Source: Bacillota bacterium
Lineage (GTDB): Bacteria; Bacillota; UBA4882; UBA8346
Direction: 5' to 3'
NCBI GenBank assembly: GCA_023429995.1
Contig: JAEZCE010000067.1
Coordinates: 1 to 33,891 of the forward strand
Length of the DNA stretch: 33,891 nt
A model generated the notes under the pieces. The model made no database searches. It was not told where the DNA came from and saw nothing but the letters and a program-made list of their open reading frames with translations. How positions within the stretch are numbered: the first letter of the stretch is position 1; every line of letters begins with the position of its first letter. Below, in pieces: positions 25,240 to 32,892 of this stretch. The position numbers and the translations under genes were made by a program.

Positions 25240-25745
25240 GTGGTTCGAATCTGATAAAGGACGAAGTTCGCGGCGTCCTGGACAATTTCGTCGATCGGCC
25301 GCGTTATGTCCGGGCAATAGCAGCGGGCGGGTTTCTCCATCAGCGCGAGTTGGCTGTCGAGGAGTGCGGGCGGCATGAAAGGATGGATTCGTTGCACCAT
25401 GCGTTGACGGATCAGTTCAGGCGGACCGGAGAGATAGATGATATGCGGCGGAAACGATAAACGGGCGAAGAGAAGACGGCGGTAGCTTTCCTTGTGGGCG
25501 GAGCAGGCGAGGACGATCAGCGGTTCGGAGTGGGCGTGAAGGCGAGCGTTGAGCAGATGGAGCCAGGGAGCGCGATCCGAGTCGTCGAGCGGGATGCCGG
25601 CGGACATCTTTGTGCGGGCCGCGGGCGGGCAGAAGTCGTCGGCGTCGATGAAGGCGGCGCGAAGTTCCTTCGCGAGCGCGGCGCCAAGCGTCGATTTGCC
25701 CGACCCGCTCGGACCCATGACGAGGACGACATGCGAGGTGTTCAT
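25236..25745 (-). CDS. gntK: Gluconokinase family carbohydrate kinase
   Basis: GntK-family enzymes phosphorylate D-gluconate to 6-phosphogluconate (EC 2.7.1.12). The 169-residue protein has the Walker A loop GPSGSGKST (11-19), the DADDF substrate loop (34-38), KMSAGIPLDDSDRAPWL (46 onward), the CSAHKESYRR block and HPFMPPALLDSQL, all typical of the family; the size is also usual. I use ATG 25745 (MNTSHVV), nine codons inside the longest frame, because the strand leading to Walker A begins there and a start further out would run into the inverted repeat upstream. It is the last gene of the minus-strand operon, 73 nt after the GH9-like gene. Gluconate is the default substrate, but a related acid from the same pathway is possible given the aldolase and semialdehyde dehydrogenase upstream. 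Confidence 0.88.
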   Translation of the reverse strand: MNTSHVVLVMGPSGSGKSTLGAALAKELRAAFIDADDFCPPAARTKMSAGIPLDDSDRAPWLHLLNARLHAHSEPLIVLACSAHKESYRRLLFARLSFPPHIIYLSGPPELIRQRMVQRIHPFMPPALLDSQLALMEKPARCYCPDITRPIDEIVQDAANFVLYQIRTT

Positions 25746-25764
25746 GGCCAAAGTCCGAAAGGAA

Positions 25765-25787
25765 AATGTCACCTATTAAGTGACATT
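25765..25787. promoter_or_regulatory. Perfect 8-bp inverted repeat upstream of gntK
   Basis: AATGTCAC (25765-25772) and GTGACATT (25780-25787) are exact inverted repeats with a 7-nt AT-rich spacer, 19 nt before the gntK start. A further half site TGTCAC lies at 25817-25822, over the stop codon of the GH9-like gene. The symmetry suits a dimeric transcription factor operator, so gntK may have its own promoter. No T-run follows, so a terminator is less likely. Confidence 0.5.
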
Positions 25788-25818
25788 CCGTTTATGGGTG
25801 TGAGCGTGTAGAGAGGTG

Positions 25819-27522
25819 TCACAGGCGGGCGAGGGCCATGAGCCAGGCGCCGGCGTGGGTGATCCAGTCTTCGTCGGTGAAGGCGTGAGGGCCGTCGTGC
25901 GCGCGGCGGGGTTCGATGTCCCACACGAATTGTTCGCCGGTGCCGAAGCCGTTGCAGATCGAGCCGCGGATGTTGAGCCAAGTGCCGGCGTCGCGGCCGC
26001 CGACGCCGTTGATCATGCTGACGGGGAGCGCGACGTTCGGCGGGACGTCCATGCTGAACATGTAGGTTGACCCGAGGGCTTCGCGGGTGAGTCCGGCGTT
26101 GAGGCCGGCGATCCATTGGAGATTGCCGGCGGCGACGGCGAGGAAGGTTTGGTCGTTGAAACGGCGCGCGAACTCGAGGGCTTGAGCGGCGGCTAGTCCG
26201 TAGATGGCGTTGGCGCCGTGCCAGAGCCCGGCGAACCAAATGAGGCCTTCGCCGGGAAAGAGGCCGTTTGGCGTAATCAAAAATGGATTTCGCTGGCAGC
26301 CCGGAAGGAAGTAGCCGTAGGCGAAGTGTTCGATTGCGGCACGCCAGCGGGGCGCGTCGGGGGCGTCGGGCCAGGTTTCGAGCAGGGTGAACAAAGGCCA
26401 AAGATTGAGGCCGAAGGTGCAGCCGATGTCGGCGGACATGCGCGGATCATCGAACGTCATGCCGTGCGCCCATGCTTTGGTTGCGAACGTGGATCGGTCG
26501 TAGAGATGGAAGAAACCATGCAGTCCGTCCTGCGCCTGCGCCGGCGTGGCCTGGCGGGCGAGGAGACGATTCGCGAGTGCGAAGGCGCGGGTGCGAAGTT
26601 CGATGTCGGCGGGCGTGTCGCGGGCGAGTTCGACGGTGGCCCAGAGCCACATCTGGAGCGTAGGCGTGCTGGGTTCGGGCGGAAGGTCGACGTCTTTGGG
26701 CGCGCCGTGGGCGCGAAAGTTGAAACTGAGGTGGGGCGTGGGTTCGTTGCGGGAAAGGTAGTCGATCGCGCGGCGGGCGCGGGAGCGGTAGTCGGCGCGT
26801 TCCCTGGCGTGCGTGGAGTCGGGGAGCACGTGCGCGACGCGGGCCCAGGCGGCGGCGGCCTTGGCGACGTCGCCGGGGACGAGCAGCTGGTCGTATTTGA
26901 AACTTTGATGCACGAGCGTGCCGTCGCTCCAGCCCTTCTGGGTGGCGAGATCCTGGAGGACGCCGAGGTAATTGGCGCCGCTGACGATTTGTTCGATGAG
27001 GCGGGTGCGTTGCGAGTCGCTGATGCGTGAGGCATCGCGTTCCAGCGAATCGGCGAGACCGAAGAGATACGCGGCGTGGGAGTTGGCCTCCTGCCAGTGC
27101 GTGCCGGCGTCATACCAGCCGAGTTTATCGTTGGCGATGCGCTGGCGGCGTTCGGCTTGGTCGATGGCAACGGGTGCCCACGTTCGCGAGCGAAGCACGT
27201 GTGGCTCGATCAGGAACTCGTCGCTCGCCAGGGCGGGGCAGCCGGAGTCTTGGATCGTGAGCCGATAGCGGCCGGAATCCGTGAGCGGGGCGAGATCGGC
27301 GATCCACCAGTGACTGCCCCACTGTTCGCCCCAGGCGGAGAACAGGCCGTCCAAGCGCGGAGCGCCGGTGTGATCATGCACGATAAACGACGCGCGCGGA
27401 GAGAGATGACCGGCGGGGCCCCGGACGATCGCACGGCGCGGGAGCGCGGGATCATAACCGATCTGGGAAACGAGCAGTCCGGAGACGGCAGGCGAGGGAG
27501 AAAGGGGGAGGGCGGGGCGCAT
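25819..27522 (-). CDS. GH9-like protein with cellulase N-terminal Ig domain, canonical catalytic residues altered
   Basis: The 567-residue protein has a CelD-type N-terminal Ig-like domain (about 15-108, starting LLVSQIGYDP) followed by an (alpha/alpha)6 barrel of GH9 type. GH9 enzymes normally carry GGWYDAGD, with the catalytic base at the last Asp; here it reads LGWYDAGT (T141). The usual C-terminal DxYxxNEVA, with the acid Glu, aligns with EDWITHAGA (551-559), where the Glu position is A557. E551 and D138 remain as acidic residues. There is no signal peptide before the Ig domain, so the protein appears to be cytoplasmic. It starts 7 nt after the aldolase stop and ends 73 nt before gntK. 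It could cleave an imported oligosaccharide by a changed mechanism or may be a binding protein. Family membership is firm; activity is uncertain. Confidence 0.75.
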   Translation of the reverse strand: MRPALPLSPSPAVSGLLVSQIGYDPALPRRAIVRGPAGHLSPRASFIVHDHTGAPRLDGLFSAWGEQWGSHWWIADLAPLTDSGRYRLTIQDSGCPALASDEFLIEPHVLRSRTWAPVAIDQAERRQRIANDKLGWYDAGTHWQEANSHAAYLFGLADSLERDASRISDSQRTRLIEQIVSGANYLGVLQDLATQKGWSDGTLVHQSFKYDQLLVPGDVAKAAAAWARVAHVLPDSTHARERADYRSRARRAIDYLSRNEPTPHLSFNFRAHGAPKDVDLPPEPSTPTLQMWLWATVELARDTPADIELRTRAFALANRLLARQATPAQAQDGLHGFFHLYDRSTFATKAWAHGMTFDDPRMSADIGCTFGLNLWPLFTLLETWPDAPDAPRWRAAIEHFAYGYFLPGCQRNPFLITPNGLFPGEGLIWFAGLWHGANAIYGLAAAQALEFARRFNDQTFLAVAAGNLQWIAGLNAGLTREALGSTYMFSMDVPPNVALPVSMINGVGGRDAGTWLNIRGSICNGFGTGEQFVWDIEPRRAHDGPHAFTDEDWITHAGAWLMALARL

Positions 27523-27529
27523 GTTGAAT

Positions 27530-28537
27530 TCAGTGCTTTAGCGATGCTATGAACGCGGCGCCTTTTCCGGCGGCGCCGAGGAGCTGCAGGCGCGCCACGA
27601 CGCGCGGGAGATAGGCGCGCGAGACGAAGGTTTGGAGGCCGTGGTCCATCGCGGTCGCCTTCCACTTCGCGTGTTTGGGATCGAGTTCGGCGTTGTGCGT
27701 CGCGTAGAACTGGCGCGCGGCCGTCGAGCGGTGGAGGAGCGATTCGCTGGACCAGTTGACTTTGACGACACCGGCGCGGGCGGCAGCGGAGAGATCGTTT
27801 TCGCCGAGGCCCGAGGACCCGTGCAATGTGAGCCCGATCTCGCGGCCCGTGATTTGTTTGAGCAGGCGAATGTTTTCCTCGATGCGATCGACGTTAAAAT
27901 TTGGATACCCGCCGGCGGTGAGGCCGTGTTTGGTGCCGAGCGCGGGAGCCCAGAGCCAGATGGTGTTGGGATGTTTCGCCTCGACGGCGCCGACGAGCTG
28001 GCGGGTGCGCTCAGGGGGCGTGGGGCCTTCGTCGACTTCGCTTTCCATCTCAAACGTGGCGGGGAGATTCGCGGCTTTGGCGACCGCGGCGAGCTGGCAG
28101 AGGACCGCGATGTTGTCCTCGTCACTGAGCGAAGAGGCGTCGAGCGAGACGGTGGAGGCGCGGAGGTCGACTTCGGTCGAGCCGAACGTGACGGGAACGC
28201 CGCGGATCGCGGCGCTGAGGATCGTGACTGTGTTGGGGCCTTTGATGTGATCGGTGTGAAAGATCACCGGGACACGGCGATAGCGGTCGCTGTTGGCGAG
28301 GACGCTGAGTTCGGCGAGGTAGCGGGCGAGGCCGAGCACGGCGTCGCCGGAGCCGAAGGCGTGGCCTTCGAGCTGCCAGAGACTGGTTTCGATGATCACG
28401 GGGGCGTCGCACTGACGGGCGGCTTCGAGGCAATCGGTGACGCACGCGTGGCTGTCGGCGTTGATGGCGAGGACGGCGTAGCGATGGCGCAGCGCGTGAG
28501 AGAAAAGTGCGCGGGATTGGAGCGGGTCGAGGAGCAT
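27530..28537 (-). CDS. Class II (zinc) ketose-bisphosphate-type aldolase
   Basis: A 335-residue cytoplasmic metal-dependent aldolase of the FbaA/GatY/IolJ family, which releases dihydroxyacetone phosphate from a phosphorylated ketose or keto-acid. HTDHIKG (H94, D96, H97) stands for the HLDHG metal/catalytic motif. FEMESEVDEG provides the glutamate motif, GTKHGLTAGG the second metal histidine, and TLHGSSGLGENDL plus GVVKVNWSSE the phosphate-binding loop. The usual MIDGS segment is replaced by STEVDLRASTVSLDAS, so it is a divergent member. The gene lies between an aldehyde dehydrogenase and the GH9-like gene with 7 nt to the latter. The semialdehyde dehydrogenase in the same operon suggests an IolJ-like reaction yielding malonate semialdehyde; this is inference. 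Confidence 0.8.
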   Translation of the reverse strand: MLLDPLQSRALFSHALRHRYAVLAINADSHACVTDCLEAARQCDAPVIIETSLWQLEGHAFGSGDAVLGLARYLAELSVLANSDRYRRVPVIFHTDHIKGPNTVTILSAAIRGVPVTFGSTEVDLRASTVSLDASSLSDEDNIAVLCQLAAVAKAANLPATFEMESEVDEGPTPPERTRQLVGAVEAKHPNTIWLWAPALGTKHGLTAGGYPNFNVDRIEENIRLLKQITGREIGLTLHGSSGLGENDLSAAARAGVVKVNWSSESLLHRSTAARQFYATHNAELDPKHAKWKATAMDHGLQTFVSRAYLPRVVARLQLLGAAGKGAAFIASLKH

Positions 28538-28560
28538 GGGAGAACGGAAGAACGTCGCCT

Positions 28561-28612
28561 GCTAAACACGCGAAAGGTGATGGTCGTTTTCGCGTTGGTT
28601 CGCGTGTTTAGC
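28561..28612. repeat. Intergenic element with perfect 14-bp inverted repeat
   Basis: GCTAAACACGCGAA (28561-28574) and TTCGCGTGTTTAGC (28599-28612) are exact inverted repeats around a 24-nt loop. The loop end and the right arm contain a 10-nt tandem, TTCGCGTTGG then TTCGCGTGTT (28589-28608). The right arm contains the stop codon of the aldehyde dehydrogenase gene, so the element fills the gap to the aldolase gene. It may be a strong mRNA hairpin that attenuates or stabilises the operon transcript, or a copy of a dispersed repeat. Confidence 0.7.
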
Positions 28613-30077
28613 GGGAAAAAGCGGCCTCGAGCTGCACTTTGATGTGCTTGGGTTTCAGATACTCGAAGACGGCTTGGCGGGAGAGTTCGACACCGTAGCC
28701 GCTGTCCTTCCAGCCGGCGTAGGGGCCGTAGGGCGTGTTCACGGCGCCTTGGTTGACGCAGACGGTGCCGGCATCGAGTCGCTCGCTCACGCGGTGAGTC
28801 GTGGCGAGGTCCCGCGTGAAGAGATAGGCGACCAGTCCGTAGTCGGTGTCGTTCGCAAGTTTCACGGCTTCGTCGATGTGATGGAACGTGGCAACGGCGA
28901 CAACGGGGCCGAACGTCTCTTCGCGCATCACGCGCATCGAGTGCGTGGCGTCGGTGACGATGGTCGGAAGATAGTAACGGCCCTTTGAATACACGTCGCC
29001 TTTCGGCGCGGCGCCGCCGCAGACGAGGCGCGCGCCCTGTGCGAGGGCGTCGGCGACGTGGGCTTGAGCGGTTTCGAGGCCGTCGAGGGTGGCCATGGGG
29101 CCGTTATCGGCGGAGGGATCGGCGATGGGATCGCCGCAGGTGATTTTCTCGGCGGCGGTGCGGAGTTTCTCGAGGAACGGTTCGATGACGCCACGAGCGA
29201 CGTAGACGCGATTCACAGCGCTGCAGGATTGGCCGCAGTTCCTGAATCCTTTGTAAGCGATGACCTTCGCGGCGTTGTCGAGATCGGAGTCGGCGCAGAC
29301 AATCGCCGGGCACTGGCCGCCGAGTTCGAGCGACACTTTCTTCAGGTGTTTGCCGGCCGTGGTGAGGATGTGTTTCCCCGTGGCGCTGGAGCCGGTCATG
29401 GCGATTTTCGAGACGCCGGGGTGATTAACGAGGGCGTCGCCGAGTTTCGAGCCGGAGCCGGTGACAACGTTGATCAGACCGGCGGGGAGTCCGCCTTCGA
29501 TGAGTGCGCGACAGAAGGCGGTCGGCGAGAGCGGGGTGACCGACGTGGGTTTGAGCACGCAGGCGTTGCCGGTGGCGAGGGCGGGGCCGAGTTTCCAGGC
29601 GAGGAGCGACACGGGATAGTTCCACGGCGTGATGAGGCCGCAGACGCCGAGCGGCTGGTAGATGACCCAGGAGCGATAGTCGCGGTGCTCGGTGGGATTC
29701 ACCGTGCCCTCGATGCGAACGGCTTCGGCGGCGTAATAGTCGATGAACTCGCAGGCGCCGATGATCTCGGAGCTCGCTTGTTTGAGGGGCTTGCCCTGTT
29801 CGAGCGCCATGAGACGACCGATTTCGTCGGCTTTGGTGCGGACGTGCGCAGTGGCTTTCCGGATACGCGACTCGCGCTCGTAGGCGGTGAGCGACGACCA
29901 GACGAGGAAGGCGCGATGGGCGGCGGCGACAGCGCGATCAAGGTCGGCGGAAGTCCCGGCGGAGACGGAGGCAACGAGGGAATTGTCGTGCGGCGAGCGG
30001 ACTTCGAAGCGCTGGTTGTCGGAGGAAGGGACGGATTGGCCGTCGATAAAGAGGTCGGCGGTGAGAGGGAGATTCAT
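28608..30077 (-). CDS. NAD(P)-dependent aldehyde dehydrogenase
   Basis: A 489-residue member of the ALDH superfamily (succinate-semialdehyde / lactaldehyde / betaine-aldehyde dehydrogenase-like) that oxidises an aldehyde to the acid. The catalytic glutamate is E251 in LELGG and the nucleophile C285 in FRNCGQSC. The cofactor region ITPWNYP and KPTSVTP and the closing EETFGPVVAV are all present. The length is typical. The ATG at 30077 precedes a normal family N-terminus (ADLFIDGQ). It lies 10 nt after the alcohol dehydrogenase gene, so translation may be coupled. The two together could oxidise an alcohol to an acid, but the dehydrogenase may instead act on a ring sugar. The exact substrate cannot be told. 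Confidence 0.9.
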   Translation of the reverse strand: MNLPLTADLFIDGQSVPSSDNQRFEVRSPHDNSLVASVSAGTSADLDRAVAAAHRAFLVWSSLTAYERESRIRKATAHVRTKADEIGRLMALEQGKPLKQASSEIIGACEFIDYYAAEAVRIEGTVNPTEHRDYRSWVIYQPLGVCGLITPWNYPVSLLAWKLGPALATGNACVLKPTSVTPLSPTAFCRALIEGGLPAGLINVVTGSGSKLGDALVNHPGVSKIAMTGSSATGKHILTTAGKHLKKVSLELGGQCPAIVCADSDLDNAAKVIAYKGFRNCGQSCSAVNRVYVARGVIEPFLEKLRTAAEKITCGDPIADPSADNGPMATLDGLETAQAHVADALAQGARLVCGGAAPKGDVYSKGRYYLPTIVTDATHSMRVMREETFGPVVAVATFHHIDEAVKLANDTDYGLVAYLFTRDLATTHRVSERLDAGTVCVNQGAVNTPYGPYAGWKDSGYGVELSRQAVFEYLKPKHIKVQLEAAFSR

Positions 30078-30087
30078 GGTAATGAAA

Positions 30088-31134
30088 TCAGGATTGCGGG
30101 AGCACGCAGACCTTGAGGGCTTCGCCTGTTTCCATGAGGTGGAAACCGGTGGTGATGCGCTCGAGCGGCAGGGTGTGCGTGACGAAGTGTTTCGACGGAA
30201 AGCGGCCGCTGTTGAGAAGCGCGACGGCGGCCTGGAAGTCGGATTTCTTTTCCGAATACGAGCCCGTGACAGTCAGTTCCTTGTAGTGGATCTGATTCGC
30301 ATCGAGGCTGGCGAAGGGGTTGCTCTTGGGGAGGCCGGCGAAGAAGCAGACGCGGGCGGCTTTGGCGGCGAGTTCAAGGGCGTCGCTCAACGTCGGCGCG
30401 GCGCTGACGGCGCTGATGACGACGTCGGCGCCGAAACCGTTGGTGAGTTCGACGACCTCGGCGCGGTGGGAGCCGTCGGGTTTGACGAGCACGGTGGCGT
30501 CGATGTCGAAGCGTTTCGCCATCGCGAGACGCGCGGGGTTGTTGTCGAGCACGATGACCTTTTGAGCGCCTTGAAAGCCCGAGAGGACGGCGTGCATCAT
30601 GCCGATGGGGCCGGCGCCGATGACGGCGACGGTGTCCTTGATGCCGACGTGGAGGCGCGAGTGGGCGTTGACGACGCAGCCGAGCGGTTCGGCGAGGCTC
30701 ATCTCGACGGGCGAGATGTCATCGGAGACTTTGAAGAGGCTGCCCTGGCGCACGGCGGCGGCGGGGACTTTCATGAAGGGAGCGAACGCGCCGTCGTGAT
30801 GATAACTGATCGTGGTGCGCTGAGTGGAAAGATTGGCGCGGCCCATCTCGACGTAGCGGTCGGTGCCGTGGAGGATCACGATATACATGACGACGCGGTC
30901 GCCGACTTTCACGTTGGCGTCGGGGGCGCGCGACTCGACGACGCGGCCGCAGAACTCGTGGCCAAGCACGCGGGGCGGCGTGATCTTTTTGTCGCCATGG
31001 CGATAGGTGCGAAGGTCGGTGCCGCAGATGCTGCAGGCGTCGATCGCGAGGAGGAGTTCGCCCTCGTCGAGCGTGGGCGTGGGGACCTCGCGGAGGTTGA
31101 TCTGTTCTTTGCCTTCGTAGACGGCGGCTTTCAT
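30088..31134 (-). CDS. Zinc-type alcohol/polyol dehydrogenase (MDR family) without structural zinc cysteines
   Basis: A 348-residue medium-chain dehydrogenase of the threonine/sorbitol/scyllo-inosose dehydrogenase group. Catalytic zinc ligands C37 (CSICGTD), H59 and E60 (GHE) are present, as are the Rossmann fingerprint GAGPIG and the catalytic-domain AEPLGC. The region 84-105, where most relatives have four cysteines for structural zinc, reads YIVILHGTDRYVEMGRANL and has no cysteine. NAD-linked oxidation of a secondary hydroxyl of a polyol, sugar or inositol derivative is the likely reaction. It sits 27 nt after the semialdehyde dehydrogenase gene and 10 nt before the aldehyde dehydrogenase gene, in the middle of the operon. 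Confidence 0.88.
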   Translation of the reverse strand: MKAAVYEGKEQINLREVPTPTLDEGELLLAIDACSICGTDLRTYRHGDKKITPPRVLGHEFCGRVVESRAPDANVKVGDRVVMYIVILHGTDRYVEMGRANLSTQRTTISYHHDGAFAPFMKVPAAAVRQGSLFKVSDDISPVEMSLAEPLGCVVNAHSRLHVGIKDTVAVIGAGPIGMMHAVLSGFQGAQKVIVLDNNPARLAMAKRFDIDATVLVKPDGSHRAEVVELTNGFGADVVISAVSAAPTLSDALELAAKAARVCFFAGLPKSNPFASLDANQIHYKELTVTGSYSEKKSDFQAAVALLNSGRFPSKHFVTHTLPLERITTGFHLMETGEALKVCVLPQS

Positions 31135-31161
31135 TTTCGGAGATCGGAGTCCGGGCGGAGT

Positions 31162-32619
31162 TCAGCTCATCCAATTTTTGGCGGCCGAGGCGGACCACTT
31201 GCGGGTGACCTTTCGGGTCTTGGTCCAGAAGGCGATGCCGTCCCGGCCGGTGATGTCGCCGGCGCCGAAACGAGATTCGTTCCAGCCGCCGAAGGCGAAA
31301 GGCTCGCGGGGGACGGGCACGCCGATGTTGATGCCGATCATGCCGGCGTTGGCGCGGTGTTCGAAGAGCGCGGCGGTGGCGCCGTCCTGAGTGTAGATGG
31401 AGGCGGCGTTGCCGAAGGGGCTGTTATTTTCGATGGCGAGCGCTTCCTCGAGACTCTGCACGTGAATGATGGTGAGCACGGGACCGAAGATTTCGTCGCA
31501 GGCGGATTCGTCGCCGGGTTGGGCGCCGTCGATGATCGTCGGCGCGACGTAGTTGCCCTTTTCCTTGCCGGGAACGGTGACGCGACGGCCGTCGGCGAGA
31601 AGTTCGATTCCGCGCTCGGAGGCGCGGTCGATGTAGGCGACGATGCGGTCGCGCGCGCGGGCGTTAATGATCGCGCCCATGTCGGAGCCCGTGCGGATTT
31701 TTTTCGTCTCGGCGACGAGGGCGTCGATCACGGGCTGGCATTCGCCGACGGCGAGGAGGACGCTGGCGGCCATGCAGCGTTGACCGGCGCAGCCGAAGGC
31801 GGAGCTGACGACGTTGCGCGCGGTGACGTGCGGGTCGGCGTCGGGCATGACGACGAGGTGGTTTTTGGCGCCGCCGAGGGCGAGGACGCGTTTGCCGGCG
31901 GCGGTTCCGCGCGTGAACACGGCGCGCGCAACGGGCGTCGAGCCGACGAAGGCGGCGGCGGCGATACCCGGGTGATCGAGGAGGAGTTCGACGGTGGTGC
32001 GGTCGCCTTGGAGGACGTTGAACACGCCATCGGGCAGGCCGGCGTCGCGGAGCAATTCGGCGAGGCGAAGGGGCGTGAGCGGGACCTGTTCGCTGGGCTT
32101 GTGGATGAAGGTATTTCCGCACGCGAGCGCCAGCGGGAACATCCACAGCGGGACCATCGCGGGGAAGTTGAACGGCGTGATGCCGGCGCAGACGCCGAGC
32201 GGGTAGCGGCGAGAATAGCAGTCGACGTCGGAGCTGACTTCGAGGATCTCGCCGGGAATCAGTTGCGGAAGCGAGCAGGCGTATTCGACGACCTCGAGTC
32301 CCTTACGAATGCCGGCTTCGGCTTCGGCGGGGGTTTTGCCGTTTTCGAGCGAGACGAACTCGCTGAGTTCGGCGATGTGCTGTTCGACAAGGTGTTTGAA
32401 ACGAAAAAGCGGCTGAACGCGTTCCTTCACCGGGGTGGTGCGCCACGTGGTAAAGGCTTTTTGCGCGAGCGAAGCGGTCTGGTCGACGAGCGCGGCGTCG
32501 GCGGGGCGGACGGCGCCGAGGGAGCGGCCGTCGACGGGAGAGGTAAGTTGCGGGAGCGGGGGGCCGAAAGAGAGATGGCGCTGGCCGGAGAGAAAGTGAG
32601 GGATGAAGGTTTCGTTCAT
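31162..32619 (-). CDS. mmsA: CoA-acylating methylmalonate/malonate-semialdehyde dehydrogenase
   Basis: A 485-residue enzyme of the MmsA/IolA branch of the ALDH superfamily (EC 1.2.1.27 / 1.2.1.18), converting malonate or methylmalonate semialdehyde to acetyl- or propionyl-CoA. Diagnostic traits are ITPFNFPAMVPLWMFP, the LGGAKNH motif in which the usual ALDH glutamate is absent, the nucleophile C282 in FGCAGQRCM, and the end block NIGVPVPREPFAFGGWNESRFG. The ATG at 32619 gives the normal family length. It is the first gene of a six-gene minus-strand operon and is divergent from the AraC regulator. In inositol catabolism IolA follows the class II aldolase IolJ; both types occur here. Confidence 0.9.
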   Translation of the reverse strand: MNETFIPHFLSGQRHLSFGPPLPQLTSPVDGRSLGAVRPADAALVDQTASLAQKAFTTWRTTPVKERVQPLFRFKHLVEQHIAELSEFVSLENGKTPAEAEAGIRKGLEVVEYACSLPQLIPGEILEVSSDVDCYSRRYPLGVCAGITPFNFPAMVPLWMFPLALACGNTFIHKPSEQVPLTPLRLAELLRDAGLPDGVFNVLQGDRTTVELLLDHPGIAAAAFVGSTPVARAVFTRGTAAGKRVLALGGAKNHLVVMPDADPHVTARNVVSSAFGCAGQRCMAASVLLAVGECQPVIDALVAETKKIRTGSDMGAIINARARDRIVAYIDRASERGIELLADGRRVTVPGKEKGNYVAPTIIDGAQPGDESACDEIFGPVLTIIHVQSLEEALAIENNSPFGNAASIYTQDGATAALFEHRANAGMIGINIGVPVPREPFAFGGWNESRFGAGDITGRDGIAFWTKTRKVTRKWSASAAKNWMS

Positions 32620-32701
32620 GGGCGAGTGGCTACGCGGGCAGGAAATTTTTCAGGAAGGCACCGCTTTGGCGGAGGGCGGAAGGACATTGGGGGAGACGAG
32701 T

Positions 32702-32829
32702 GTGGCGCCACGGTAGCACGAAGGAGCGGGGCGAAACCATGTCCGCGCAGGCAAAGGCATGTCGTTTTGCGCAACGCGATGAATGAAGCGGTGCTTGCTG
32801 CGACGAGGGACGGGGTGTCGAATTGCGCA
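32702..32829. promoter_or_regulatory. Divergent control region between mmsA operon and AraC regulator
   Basis: The gap 32620-32892 has no gene. It contains a perfect 10-bp palindrome GTGGCGCCAC (32702-32711), a TTGCGCAA palindrome (32767-32774) and a second TTGCGCA (32823-32829) 56 bp further on. These are candidate sites for the AraC-family protein encoded on the right. No convincing -35/-10 pairs could be assigned, so the sites are tentative. Confidence 0.35.
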
Positions 32830-32892
32830 CCGGGGTTGCTGCTGGCGCTCGCAGCCACATTCACCACACGCGCACGCTCAGAGTTACGTTTT

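Noticed and set aside
29887..32892. Long plus-strand open frame (about 1000 codons) leading into the AraC gene
   Set aside because: It is antisense to three well-supported dehydrogenase genes, has no recognisable motif and is rich in G, A, D, E and R, as expected of GC-rich shadow frames. Only the part from 32893 is a real gene.
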